Shown: positions 8,116 through 16,994 of the stretch, piece after piece
Layout of the letters: every line of letters starts with the position of its first letter
Numbering within the stretch: position 1 is the first letter of the stretch
NCBI GenBank assembly: GCA_048498515.1
Contig: JBEHXV010000019.1
Span: 1 to 64,000 of the forward strand
DNA: 64,000 bases
Source of the DNA: UBA4416 sp048498515
Lineage (GTDB): Bacteria; Bacteroidota; Bacteroidia; B-17B0; Aurantibacillaceae
Direction of reading: 5' to 3'
The notes under the pieces: generated by a model
Told to the model about the DNA's origin: nothing
The model's input: only the letters and a program-made list of their open reading frames with translations
The model's database searches: none
Made by a program: the position numbers and the translations under genes

Positions 8116-10239
8116 CTATTCAACAATTAGTTTTTTAGTGATCTTTTGCCCTTCAATCGTCAGGTTTATAAAATAAATTCCCGGCGCCAGTGTTCCTTCT
8201 TTATTCATCACGTAGTTAAAGGTTGTTCCCTCTTTCAATTCAACATGTTCCTGCTTCAATAGCCGGCCCGTTACATCACACAGCTGCAATTCCATGAACG
8301 AAGTGGATGGCGATATAAATTCCACTACAGCCGAAGCAGTAGTTGGGTTAGGGTAAACTGTAAGCTGAATGTTTTTTTCTAATTCCGATACGGATGTTGC
8401 AATGTTACCTGTAATATTGACCTGGTCGATGTAAATATTATTGGAGCCATTCACATAATAATCCGATTTAAACATATACCTGAACTTTACACTTGGTTTA
8501 TTGACCAATGTATTTAATAAACCAGAAGGAATGTTTACCTGTTTCCACTGTGAGTTGCCTGGAACAAAAGCCGTGGTTACCGTACCTCCCGAATTGGCCG
8601 CCATGGTGTTGATATTCGGAATACCCGGCACGCTGGTCCATGATCCGCCACAATCAAGCGAATACTGTACTTTAAAGGAATCGGCCTGGGTAGTATAACG
8701 TTTTGCATAGGCATAATAATAAGACAAGGTGATACCTGAGGTGTTGGTAAAATCAAAGAAGGGTGTTTCAAAATAATCCCTGTTCCCGTAATTGGTGGAA
8801 TCGGGAAAATTATGCAACCAAATGCATTTACCTGTTGAATTTGCGCCGAGCGTTGGATGCTGCTGCCAGAAAATAGTATCGGCCTGTTCATTAATCATGT
8901 TTAAGCTGGCTGGTAACCCCATTCCTTCAAAATCGTAACTAAATGGAACTGTTACGCCACCACTTCCGTTAAGAACAGTAACATAACTATTTTTAGTTTC
9001 AGTATCGGTTCCGTTTGCACCGGTAGCCGTTAACGATACCGGGTACACGCCGGGACTGGCATAGCTCACCACTTCTACCGAATTGGAAGAAGTAGAAGGC
9101 GTGCCGCCGGTAAAGTTCCATTGCAATGTTCCGGGAGCGCTGCCAAACTGACTCAGGCTGGTAAAGGTAAAGGTGTTGCCGGCACAGTTGGATGTTTTGG
9201 TGCTGTAAAAATCGGCCATGGTGCTGCATGGGTTGCTGCCAATAACGCCGGTGGCAATTAAGTTTGCCGGATCGGGAACATTGCCCCTGTTATTAACGTT
9301 ACTGGCAATGGTAGCATACATGCGCGATGCCTGGCCGTTGGTAAACATAATTTTGCAGGGTGAGTAATCCATGTAATTCTGAACGTTCTCATAAATAGCA
9401 GGATCGCACACATTACTGCCCGCTGTATTGCAGGTTGAAAAACCTTTGGTAATTGGCGTATCATTTACAAGATCATCGCCACAGGCTACACCGGGCGAGT
9501 TGCTCGATCCCCAGATGTGCTGTATATCGAACCAATGCGCAACCTCGTGTGTCAATACCCTTGAATTGGCTACACTGGCGGTTCCCATGCTTCCAATCAT
9601 GTTATGCATGGCCACAATCACATCGGCATTTGGTGGCACGCCAACACCCGGTAAAAAAGCATAAGCGGTGGCATTAAGGTTCATGGTCTTCACCACATAA
9701 ACATTCAGGTACTGGTCGGTTGGCCACGAAAAAATAAAATCGTTCAGGTTATTGGCATCCCAGTTTGTTTTGGCATCGTAATGCCTCACAATGCCATTGG
9801 TGCAATTCCCATAGGGATCAATGGTTGCGAGCTTGAACGCGAAACCAACGTTTGCTATGTTATTGGTATAAGTAGGAACTATAACGGCCGTATCGGCATT
9901 TTGTTTTTGATAGTCCCTGTTAAGGATAGCTACCTGGTCAATCACCTGCGCGTCCGAAATATTCTCTACACCACCTAAGTGAATGATATGGAACACCAAT
10001 GGAATGGTATAGGTTGGAGCAGCTGAAACCCTTTTTGCCTGCTGGCCAAAACTATTGGCCAGGGCAATTTTTTCTGCCTGCAGGGCATCGTACTTTTGTT
10101 TAAGCTCCGGGTGTTTGGCAAACCAGGCATTGGTAAGCTCCGCCTGCCCGCATTGGTGCTGGGCCTGTGCAAACACATTTGATCTTAATACCAGCGCAAG
10201 TAGTAAAACCTTCCATAAATAAGTAAGTTGTTTTTTCAT
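8116..10239 (-). CDS. Secreted M43-like (pappalysin) metalloprotease with PKD and T9SS domains
   Basis: The start at 10239 is chosen because it gives a classical signal peptide (MKKQLTYLWKVLLLALVLRS) and a 707-residue protein; an upstream start would add 27 residues ahead of it. The zinc motif is HEVAHWFDIQH (H231, E232, H235, H241) with a Met-turn NYMDYSPC (M290) and the usual Cys-rich GDDLVNDTP loop between them. Position 238, Gly in the textbook HExxHxxGxxH, is Asp here. A PKD-like domain follows (about 345-425, core LQWNFTGG), then a jelly-roll-like domain (about 430-610), and a type A T9SS tail (VYPNPTTASAVVEF to the end). It should be an extracellular endopeptidase; the target is unknown. 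Confidence 0.87.
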   Translation of the reverse strand: MKKQLTYLWKVLLLALVLRSNVFAQAQHQCGQAELTNAWFAKHPELKQKYDALQAEKIALANSFGQQAKRVSAAPTYTIPLVFHIIHLGGVENISDAQVIDQVAILNRDYQKQNADTAVIVPTYTNNIANVGFAFKLATIDPYGNCTNGIVRHYDAKTNWDANNLNDFIFSWPTDQYLNVYVVKTMNLNATAYAFLPGVGVPPNADVIVAMHNMIGSMGTASVANSRVLTHEVAHWFDIQHIWGSSNSPGVACGDDLVNDTPITKGFSTCNTAGSNVCDPAIYENVQNYMDYSPCKIMFTNGQASRMYATIASNVNNRGNVPDPANLIATGVIGSNPCSTMADFYSTKTSNCAGNTFTFTSLSQFGSAPGTLQWNFTGGTPSTSSNSVEVVSYASPGVYPVSLTATGANGTDTETKNSYVTVLNGSGGVTVPFSYDFEGMGLPASLNMINEQADTIFWQQHPTLGANSTGKCIWLHNFPDSTNYGNRDYFETPFFDFTNTSGITLSYYYAYAKRYTTQADSFKVQYSLDCGGSWTSVPGIPNINTMAANSGGTVTTAFVPGNSQWKQVNIPSGLLNTLVNKPSVKFRYMFKSDYYVNGSNNIYIDQVNITGNIATSVSELEKNIQLTVYPNPTTASAVVEFISPSTSFMELQLCDVTGRLLKQEHVELKEGTTFNYVMNKEGTLAPGIYFINLTIEGQKITKKLIVE

Positions 10240-10339
10240 GATGTTGATTTTAGTGATGAATACATAGTTTATTTTAAGCACAGGGATTCCGGTTGGTGCA
10301 ATTGCTCGCACCAGTATCATTTAGTTTTATAAAAGCGGG

Positions 10340-11725
10340 TTATGGTTTTTTAGTCAGCTTATCGGTCATCCATTCACACACACCGTCAAACAGCTTCGCA
10401 TTAAAATGCTGTGAGGCAAATTGCTGGTACTTAACCGGGTCGCTTTGCATTTTTATATAATCGTCCATGGTGCCAATTTCCTGGAACATATGGTTGGTTT
10501 TGGGCATCAACAGGAATTTTCCTTTTCCGGGATGGTATGTATTCACTTGCTTTATCAAGGCTTCGTGATCGAGGGAATTGATGGCCGCGATATCCGACTC
10601 GCCGTAAATAGAAAACACGTACGAGTTTGAATTTTTCCAGGCGCCAGCAATGTCGTGGCTGTTGATCTCTTCATGGAACTCAATGGTCCTTCCCGATAAG
10701 CCAAGGTTGGTGCTCAGGCTATAATCAAGCGCCTCTTGCAACACGTTTAAATGATCGGGATCGGCTGCCAATTCTTTCGCGGTTTTACGGTTCACAAACA
10801 ACTCATGAAAGGTAGGTTCCATAGCCGCAACTTTTTTCTTCAGGTCTTTCACACTCTCGCCATAATAAGCCGGCTGATATACCAATGCATCCTTTAAATA
10901 ATCGCCCCAGGGCTTGTAAACAGTTCCGTAAACCACCACGCCTTTAGGATGAAATTCTTCGGCCAGCAAAGGCGCTGTTACACCTCCAAGAGAATGCCCG
11001 AAAATAAAGATCTGGGTGGTGTCAATCCCTGCCGTTCTCAGCAAGTTCCTGTAACCTTGTCTAAACACATCCAGCTCCTTATCAAAGCCGAGTTGCTCAC
11101 AGGGAATAGTGCTGTAACTATCGCCCATCCCTTTTTTCTCAACACAGTACACATTAAAACCACATTTTACCATGGCATCAATCCCTAATTTGGTAGGATC
11201 GTTCGCCTGCATGTTATCCAGCGAATAGCAGGGTATGCCCTGTATAAAATAAACAGTGCCCTTGCTTTTTCCCGTCAACGGTTTGCGCATTATGGTCCGG
11301 ATATACGTATCCTCGTATTTAAAATCGCCATACACAATTTCCATCTTATCGCTTGTGTCAAAAGGCTTTGCTACTACTTTACCATCCAGCTCAATAGAGC
11401 CGGTATTTCTTATTAATGTAATGGAAACCGGGTCGCCGCTTTTGAACTGCCTGGCCATTTGAACCAATTGAGCATGGGATTCGATACGGGTCCGGTTGCA
11501 TGATACAATAAGGTCATTAGCTTTTATACCCAGTACATCGGCCGTTGATCCGGGTACCACAAACTGCACCAGAGCCCCATCGCCTGTTGTTAATGTTAAC
11601 TTTTTTAAGAGGCTGTCGGGAATGGTAGTATACAAACCAACGCCTAAGGAGCCTCTTCGTTTTATGTTCTGCGCATAAAAAGCAAGTGGAAAAAGAAGGA
11701 GCAAGAATATGAATTTTATGCGCAT
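10340..11725 (-). CDS. Secreted PDZ-alpha/beta hydrolase fusion
   Basis: This 461-residue protein has a signal peptide (MRIKFIFLLLLFPLAFYAQ). A PDZ-like domain spans residues 25-115 (LGVGLYTTI, VVPGSTADVLGIKANDLIV). An alpha/beta-hydrolase domain spans about 140-460, with nucleophile elbow GHSLGG (Ser245), a likely acid in YGESD near residue 375 and a likely His in NHMF near residue 412. The hydrolase part resembles the S9-type or dienelactone-hydrolase class, but an esterase is equally possible. It lacks a T9SS tail, so it is predicted periplasmic. The PDZ module could bind C-terminal peptides or membrane partners. A consensus -7 box lies 23 bases upstream. Confidence 0.8.
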   Translation of the reverse strand: MRIKFIFLLLLFPLAFYAQNIKRRGSLGVGLYTTIPDSLLKKLTLTTGDGALVQFVVPGSTADVLGIKANDLIVSCNRTRIESHAQLVQMARQFKSGDPVSITLIRNTGSIELDGKVVAKPFDTSDKMEIVYGDFKYEDTYIRTIMRKPLTGKSKGTVYFIQGIPCYSLDNMQANDPTKLGIDAMVKCGFNVYCVEKKGMGDSYSTIPCEQLGFDKELDVFRQGYRNLLRTAGIDTTQIFIFGHSLGGVTAPLLAEEFHPKGVVVYGTVYKPWGDYLKDALVYQPAYYGESVKDLKKKVAAMEPTFHELFVNRKTAKELAADPDHLNVLQEALDYSLSTNLGLSGRTIEFHEEINSHDIAGAWKNSNSYVFSIYGESDIAAINSLDHEALIKQVNTYHPGKGKFLLMPKTNHMFQEIGTMDDYIKMQSDPVKYQQFASQHFNAKLFDGVCEWMTDKLTKKP

Positions 11726-11748
11726 GGTTACTGAACGTGTAATTGGCT

Positions 11749-11756
11749 CAAATGTA
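11749..11756 (-). promoter_or_regulatory. -7 box TACATTTG upstream of the PDZ-hydrolase
   Basis: On the minus strand TACATTTG fits TAnnTTTG exactly, 23 bases before the ATG at 11725. A TTTG further upstream (11785-11782) is spaced 25 bases away, longer than the usual 19-21, so the -33 assignment is doubtful. Confidence 0.4.
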
Positions 11757-11790
11757 TAACAGGATAAGGTAGAACATTTGTCAAATACTG

Positions 11791-12687
11791 CTATTTTTGA
11801 GAAAGCGAAACAGATGGCGAATACCCGAAATGTTTTTTATAGGCCTTGCTAAAGCTGTGAATGTCGGCAAAACCCGAGGCAATGGCTAAAGCCGAAATGG
11901 AAGGCTTTTCTTTTTCCAGTAAGCGTTTCGAGAACTTTAAACGCTGTTGAATAATGTATTGGTGTGGACTGATTAAAAAAGTGGCTTTGAAGAGCCTGAA
12001 AAAATGATATTCCGAAAAACCGGCCTGTTGCGCCACCTGCTCAATCGTTAATGCTTCGGTAAAGAATTGGTCAATGTACTCTTTGGCTTTGTATAATTTG
12101 CGCAAAAGGTCTTTTTTTGTTTCTGTTTTTAAAGCCTTCACCTGTTGGAATTGTTTAAACACGGGAATATGGTCAGCAATGATCTTTTCGGAAAGCGTGT
12201 AATAAAACTCCCTGGTGAGGTTGAGTTCACCCGAAGGATTTTTTTGTAAAACGGACTCGAGTTCCAGCATAAAATTGCCCAACTGCGTTTGTGTAGCGTT
12301 GTATTTATTTTCCAGGAAATCGCGCGAGTTAAAAAAACGGTCCAGGTCCAGGTCGCTGATGGCCGTATCGGGCTTAAGGTAACTGCCTACTACTTCCGAT
12401 AAAATGTCGGGAGCCACATCGATGCAAATTCCCGTCACCGATTTTTTACTGTCCACTTCCACAAAACCTTCACTGAATTTATTGGCCAGCAAATACTGTT
12501 TGTTCTTAATAATGTAACGGTTGCCATTCACCGAATACAATTCGGAACCATCTACCACATACTTAATGGAAAAGCTCCTGAATGGCGAAGGGGAATAAAA
12601 CTCATTCAATACCGAATAGTTTATCAGGTTGCTGTTTTTAGGCAAAACCAGTTTAGTAGCAGTATTTTCGGTCAAAACATCAGGCAT
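11791..12687 (-). CDS. AraC-family transcriptional regulator
   Basis: This 298-residue protein has an N-terminal cupin-like ligand domain (about 20-150; SVNGNRYIIKNKQYLLANKF strand-turn pattern). The C-terminal double helix-turn-helix of the AraC family lies at about 200-298: LTIEQVAQQAGFSEYHFFRLF, then PHQYIIQQRLKFSKRLLEK, ISALAIASGFADIHSFSKAYKKHFGYSPS. The Gly-Phe at both helix turns and the FGYSPS end are family hallmarks. It is transcribed divergently from the M16 peptidase gene with a 188-base gap. It could regulate that gene or itself, but no operator can be assigned from the sequence. The effector is unknown. Confidence 0.9.
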   Translation of the reverse strand: MPDVLTENTATKLVLPKNSNLINYSVLNEFYSPSPFRSFSIKYVVDGSELYSVNGNRYIIKNKQYLLANKFSEGFVEVDSKKSVTGICIDVAPDILSEVVGSYLKPDTAISDLDLDRFFNSRDFLENKYNATQTQLGNFMLELESVLQKNPSGELNLTREFYYTLSEKIIADHIPVFKQFQQVKALKTETKKDLLRKLYKAKEYIDQFFTEALTIEQVAQQAGFSEYHFFRLFKATFLISPHQYIIQQRLKFSKRLLEKEKPSISALAIASGFADIHSFSKAYKKHFGYSPSVSLSQK

Positions 12688-12841
12688 CTTAGCTTAAAAA
12701 TAGAAAAAATAGCCGTGCCGGCCTTCCAAACTATTTTAATGGTTAAAATTCCATTTCTTAGGCAAAATTAGCAGGTAAATAATCCTCACAAAAACGAATT
12801 ATATGTATATTCGAAAGATCGTTTATACAGAAATAACTTAC

Positions 12842-12877
12842 CTAAATACTTACAAAAATCTAAATACTTACAAAAAT
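12842..12877 (+). repeat. Perfect 18-bp tandem duplication over the M16 start codon
   Basis: CTAAATACTTACAAAAAT occurs twice head to tail (12842-12859 and 12860-12877). The last two bases of the second copy are the AT of the ATG start of the M16 peptidase gene. The ribosome-binding region and the first bases of the start codon are thus duplicated. Confidence 0.9.
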
Positions 12878-15752
12878 GAACAAATCCATTTTACCACTAC
12901 TTGCCCTGGCATCGTTAACCATGACGGCGCAGGTAAAACCGCAACCCACTAAAAAACCCGCGCCAAAACCTACTATTGCCCTTGCAGGGCCTAAATTGGT
13001 AGAAACAGTGGCCAAGGTGGGCAAAGAGATTGTGATCCCATACAAAAAATATGTGATGCCAAACGGCTTAACCATTGTGGTACACGAAGACCACTCCGAC
13101 CCTATTGCCTATGTGGACGTAACTTACCACGTGGGATCGAACCGCGAGCAACAGGGCCGTTCGGGCTTTGCGCACTTTTTTGAGCACATGATGTTCCAGG
13201 GATCGAAGAATGTGGCCGATGAGCAACACTTTAAAATTATTACTGAGGCCGGCGGAACCCTGAACGGCTCCACCAATACCGATCGCACCAATTATTTTGA
13301 AACAGTTCCATCGAACCAACTGGAAAAAATGTTGTGGTTGGAAGCTGACCGCATGGGCTTTTTACTGGACTCGGTAACCCAACGCAAATTTGAGATCCAG
13401 CGCGCTACCGTAAAAAATGAACGCGGGCAAAATTACGATAACCGTCCTTATGGCTTGGTGAGCGAAAAAACAGGAGAAGCTTTATATCCAAAAGGACATC
13501 CGTATTCATGGACAACTATTGGCTATATTGAAGATTTGAACCGTGTTGACGTAAATGACCTGAAACGTTTTTACATGCGCTGGTATGGGCCTAACAATGC
13601 GGTATTAACCGTATCGGGCGATGTAAATACGGATGAAGTAGTGAAACTGGCCGAAAAATATTTTGGTTCTATACCGCGTGGACCTGAAGTAAAGAACATG
13701 GCTAAACAAGCGGCTGTATTAACCGAGAACCGTTACATCTCATACGAGGATAATGTGCGTTTCCCGATGTATAAGATCACCTATCCAACAGTACCATCGA
13801 TGGACAAAGATGAAGCGGCATTGACTGTATTAGGTGAGATTTTGGCTTCTTCAAAAAGTTCGCCATTGTACAACACCTTTATTAAATCGCAAAAAGCGGT
13901 TTCGGCCAATGCGTATAACTATGGCAGGGAATTAGCAGGGCAATTCGAAATTTTGGTAAGGGCTAATGCCGGCACCAAATTATCGGATATTGAAACCATG
14001 CTGAACCAGTCCTTAGCCGATTGGGAAAAAGCAGGCGGCGCAAGCGACGATGACATTAAAAAATACAAAGTAAATTACCAGAGTAGTTTATACGATGGCC
14101 TTGCTACCGTTCAGGGCAAAGGAAGGCAATTAGCGGCATACCAAACATACGCCAACAATCCTAATTATTTAAAAACAGAAATGGCAGCCAACTTAAAAGT
14201 AACCAAAGCCGATGTAATGCGTGTGTACAACACTTACATTAAAGGCAAATTTGGTGTAGTGCTAAGCTGCGTGCCAAAAGGCAAATCGGAGTTAATTGCA
14301 AAAGCCGATAACTGGAAAATGTATGAGCGTACCATTGAACAGGAAAGCGCTGAATACAAAAACTTATCGTATACAGAACCTAAAGATAATTTTGCACGCA
14401 ATAAAATACCAGTGGCGCAAGCGTCGAAACTGGTTCCTTTACCTGCTTACTGGACCTCTAACTTATCGAATGGCATTAAAGCTATTGGGATCAATTCAAA
14501 CGATATTCCTAAAGTTAACATTCAGTTCAGCATGCCAATTGGCCACCGTTACGAAGCTGCTGATAAAGCCGGTTTGGCGGTATTGTTAACTTCTTTAATG
14601 GAAGAATCGACTCAAAAGCATAGTTCCGAAGAAATAGGAAGCATCCTTGAGCGCTTAGGCAGCAATGTATCTTTCTCGGCCAGCGACAATGAGATCTCCA
14701 TGAACATCTCTTCCTTAAGACAAAACCTTGACTCTACCTTAAAGATCGCGGAAGAAATGCTGTTCATGCCAAAATTTGACCAGGAAGATTTTGACCTGGT
14801 AAAAAAAGAGCAGCTCGACGGAATTACCAATTCCCTGACACAAGCCACCGCTATTGCCAACAATGTATTTGGTAAATTATTGTATGGCGAAGGTTCTACC
14901 ATGTCCATCTCTAACAATGGTACCAGCGAAAGCGTTAATGCCATTACACTGGATGATGTGAAGAATTACTACAAGAACCTTTCGGGCTTTAATTCTGTTT
15001 TGGCCATCAGCGGTGATATTGACCAGGCTGCTGCCTTGAAAAAATTAAATTTCTTAACCAAATTGCAATCGGCCGGTACCATGCCACTGGCTAAATACAA
15101 GCAACCTGAGATTGACAAAACACGCCTGTACTTTGTTGATAAAAAAGGCGCGCCTCAATCGGAGATCCGTGTCGGTAATTTATCCTTAGCCTACGATGCT
15201 ACCGATGAGTTCTTTAAATCAACCATTATGAACTATGCTTTTGCAGGAGCTTTCAACAGCCGTGTTAATTATTTATTACGCGAAGTAAAAGGTTATACTT
15301 ATGGCGCGCGCGGTGGTTTTGCAGGCAATAAGTTCACGGGGCCTTATGTTATTTCGGCAGGAGTCAGGGCAAACGCTACCGACAGTTCGGTGATTGATAT
15401 TATGACCGAACTGAAAAAATACAACGAAGGCGGCATCAATGCAGATGAACTGGAGTTTACCAAAAATGCCATGGCACAAGCCGACGCGTTGAAATACGAA
15501 GCGCCTTACCAGAAATTATCCTTCGTGAAACGCATCCTTGATTATGGCTTGGATAAATCGTACGTAGCCAAGCAAGGTGAAATCATTAAAACCATTACCA
15601 AACCTGAGATTGACGCTTTGGCTAAAAAGAACCTGCCATACAACAATATGGTGATTTTGGTAGTGGGTGATAAAGCATCTAATTATGACAAGCTAGCCAA
15701 ACTCGGTTACGAGATGATTGAGCTGGATGTGAACGGAAACAAAGTTAAATAG
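12876..15752 (+). CDS. M16 family zinc peptidase, two-module (pitrilysin/insulinase-like)
   Basis: This 958-residue protein starts with a signal peptide (MNKSILPLLALASLTMTAQ) and a Pro/Lys-rich linker, so it acts outside the cytoplasm. The inverted zinc motif HxxEH is HFFEH (H100, E103, H104), with the third ligand E182 in VKNERGQ. The second half (about 520-940) repeats the M16 fold without a zinc motif and carries the substrate-side RxxY-like region (REVKGYTYGARGG near 800), as in the inactive C-terminal modules of this family. The length fits fused two-module M16 peptidases, which degrade peptides in an enclosed chamber. The start codon lies in an 18-bp tandem duplication. A TATATTCG sequence upstream (about 12803) is a one-mismatch -7 box. 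Confidence 0.93.
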   Translation: MNKSILPLLALASLTMTAQVKPQPTKKPAPKPTIALAGPKLVETVAKVGKEIVIPYKKYVMPNGLTIVVHEDHSDPIAYVDVTYHVGSNREQQGRSGFAHFFEHMMFQGSKNVADEQHFKIITEAGGTLNGSTNTDRTNYFETVPSNQLEKMLWLEADRMGFLLDSVTQRKFEIQRATVKNERGQNYDNRPYGLVSEKTGEALYPKGHPYSWTTIGYIEDLNRVDVNDLKRFYMRWYGPNNAVLTVSGDVNTDEVVKLAEKYFGSIPRGPEVKNMAKQAAVLTENRYISYEDNVRFPMYKITYPTVPSMDKDEAALTVLGEILASSKSSPLYNTFIKSQKAVSANAYNYGRELAGQFEILVRANAGTKLSDIETMLNQSLADWEKAGGASDDDIKKYKVNYQSSLYDGLATVQGKGRQLAAYQTYANNPNYLKTEMAANLKVTKADVMRVYNTYIKGKFGVVLSCVPKGKSELIAKADNWKMYERTIEQESAEYKNLSYTEPKDNFARNKIPVAQASKLVPLPAYWTSNLSNGIKAIGINSNDIPKVNIQFSMPIGHRYEAADKAGLAVLLTSLMEESTQKHSSEEIGSILERLGSNVSFSASDNEISMNISSLRQNLDSTLKIAEEMLFMPKFDQEDFDLVKKEQLDGITNSLTQATAIANNVFGKLLYGEGSTMSISNNGTSESVNAITLDDVKNYYKNLSGFNSVLAISGDIDQAAALKKLNFLTKLQSAGTMPLAKYKQPEIDKTRLYFVDKKGAPQSEIRVGNLSLAYDATDEFFKSTIMNYAFAGAFNSRVNYLLREVKGYTYGARGGFAGNKFTGPYVISAGVRANATDSSVIDIMTELKKYNEGGINADELEFTKNAMAQADALKYEAPYQKLSFVKRILDYGLDKSYVAKQGEIIKTITKPEIDALAKKNLPYNNMVILVVGDKASNYDKLAKLGYEMIELDVNGNKVK

Positions 15753-15842
15753 ACAATGAGACAATTAGTTAATTAGACAATTAAAAAAATCTAATTAACT
15801 AATTTAATTGTCGCATCGACTCATTATCTAATTGTCTAATTG
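15752..15842. repeat. Opposed 8-bp word arrays with AT spacer
   Basis: Directly after the M16 stop, four 8-mers run head to tail: GACAATGA, GACAATTA, GTTAATTA, GACAATTA (15752-15783). An A-rich spacer follows. Then come reverse-complement words TAATTAAC, TAATTGTC, TCATTATC and TAATTGTC (15792-15836) in the same 8-base register, apart from a 5-base slip at 15800-15804. The design matches the 9-bp element at 6841 but with an unrelated word. It ends six bases before the bshA ATG and could form a long hairpin or attenuator. Confidence 0.85.
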
Positions 15843-15847
15843 AAAAC

Positions 15848-16978
15848 ATGAATATAGGAATTGTTTGTTACCCAACCTTTGGTGGTAGCGGCGTTGTAGC
15901 AACCGAACTGGGAATAGCTTTAGCGGATAAAGGACACAAAGTGCATTTTATTACGTACTCGCAGCCTTTTCGCCTGAACCAGTTTACCGAGAATTTATTT
16001 TATCACGAGGTAAACGTAAACGACTATCCACTTTTTGACTACCAGCCATACGAAAGTGTGCTGGCGAGTAAAATTGTGGATGTGGCTATTTATGAGCGCC
16101 TGGATATATTGCATGTACACTATGCCATTCCACACGCTTCGGTAGCTTACCTGGCACAGCAAATCCTGAAATCACGTAAAATAAAACTGCCTTACATTAC
16201 TACCTTACACGGCACCGATATTACATTGGTTGGACAGGACCCTTCTTTTGAGCCCGTGATCTTTTTCTCGCTCAACAACAGTAACGCCATTACTTCGGTA
16301 TCGGAAAGCTTGCGCAAAGACACGCTCAAGACCTTTAAAATTGCCAACGATGTAAAAGTGATCCCTAACTTTATCAAGATAGCCGATTACGAGGACAACA
16401 GCGCTGCCTGCCATCGCAAAAATTTTGCAGCCAGTAACGAAAAGATCCTGATCCACATTTCCAATTTCAGAAAAGTAAAACGCGTGGAGGATGTGCTGCG
16501 TGTGTTTAACATTGTGCGCAAGGAGTTCCCCTGCAAACTGATTTTAGTGGGCGATGGTCCTGAACGACCGGCCATTGACAAGCTGTGCCGCGAACTGGAT
16601 ACCTGCAACGACATTATTTCGGTTGGAAAAATAGCGAACCCCAAAGAGATCTTAGCCATTGCCGATGTGTTTATTTTGCCATCGGAAACAGAAAGCTTTG
16701 GTCTCTCGGCCCTGGAAGCCATGGCCATGAAACTGCCGGTGATCTCTTCCAACACCGGAGGGATACCGGAACTTAACATTCATGGCAAAACCGGTTTTAT
16801 GAGCAAGGTGGGCGATTATGAAGACATGGCAAAGAACACCATCGCCTTATTAAGCGATGAGAAAAAATACAAGCAGTTCAAGGCAAACGCTTTTGAGCAG
16901 GCCAAAAAATTTGACATCGAAAGTGTGTTGCCCATGTATGAGAAGTTGTATAAAGAAGTGGTAGCGGCTGGAATTTGA
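15848..16978 (+). CDS. bshA: BshA, N-acetyl-alpha-D-glucosaminyl L-malate synthase
   Basis: This 376-residue GT4-family glycosyltransferase transfers GlcNAc from UDP-GlcNAc to L-malate, the first step of bacillithiol synthesis, in the cytoplasm. The N-terminus MNIGIVCYPTFGGSGVVATELG and the HVHYAIPHASVAYLA block (about 90-104) are characteristic of BshA. The donor-binding GT4 region is FILPSETESFGLSALEAMAMKLPV (about 276-299), with the E-x7-E arrangement of the family. Length is normal. No other bsh gene is in the window. It follows the 8-bp word array and lies 16 bases upstream of the methyltransferase gene, so the two may be co-transcribed. Confidence 0.93.
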   Translation: MNIGIVCYPTFGGSGVVATELGIALADKGHKVHFITYSQPFRLNQFTENLFYHEVNVNDYPLFDYQPYESVLASKIVDVAIYERLDILHVHYAIPHASVAYLAQQILKSRKIKLPYITTLHGTDITLVGQDPSFEPVIFFSLNNSNAITSVSESLRKDTLKTFKIANDVKVIPNFIKIADYEDNSAACHRKNFAASNEKILIHISNFRKVKRVEDVLRVFNIVRKEFPCKLILVGDGPERPAIDKLCRELDTCNDIISVGKIANPKEILAIADVFILPSETESFGLSALEAMAMKLPVISSNTGGIPELNIHGKTGFMSKVGDYEDMAKNTIALLSDEKKYKQFKANAFEQAKKFDIESVLPMYEKLYKEVVAAGI

Positions 16979-16994
16979 GTGTAGCAAAATAGTT

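Noticed and set aside
10240..10320. Longer start for the M43 protease
   Set aside because: It would put 27 non-signal residues ahead of a classical signal peptide.
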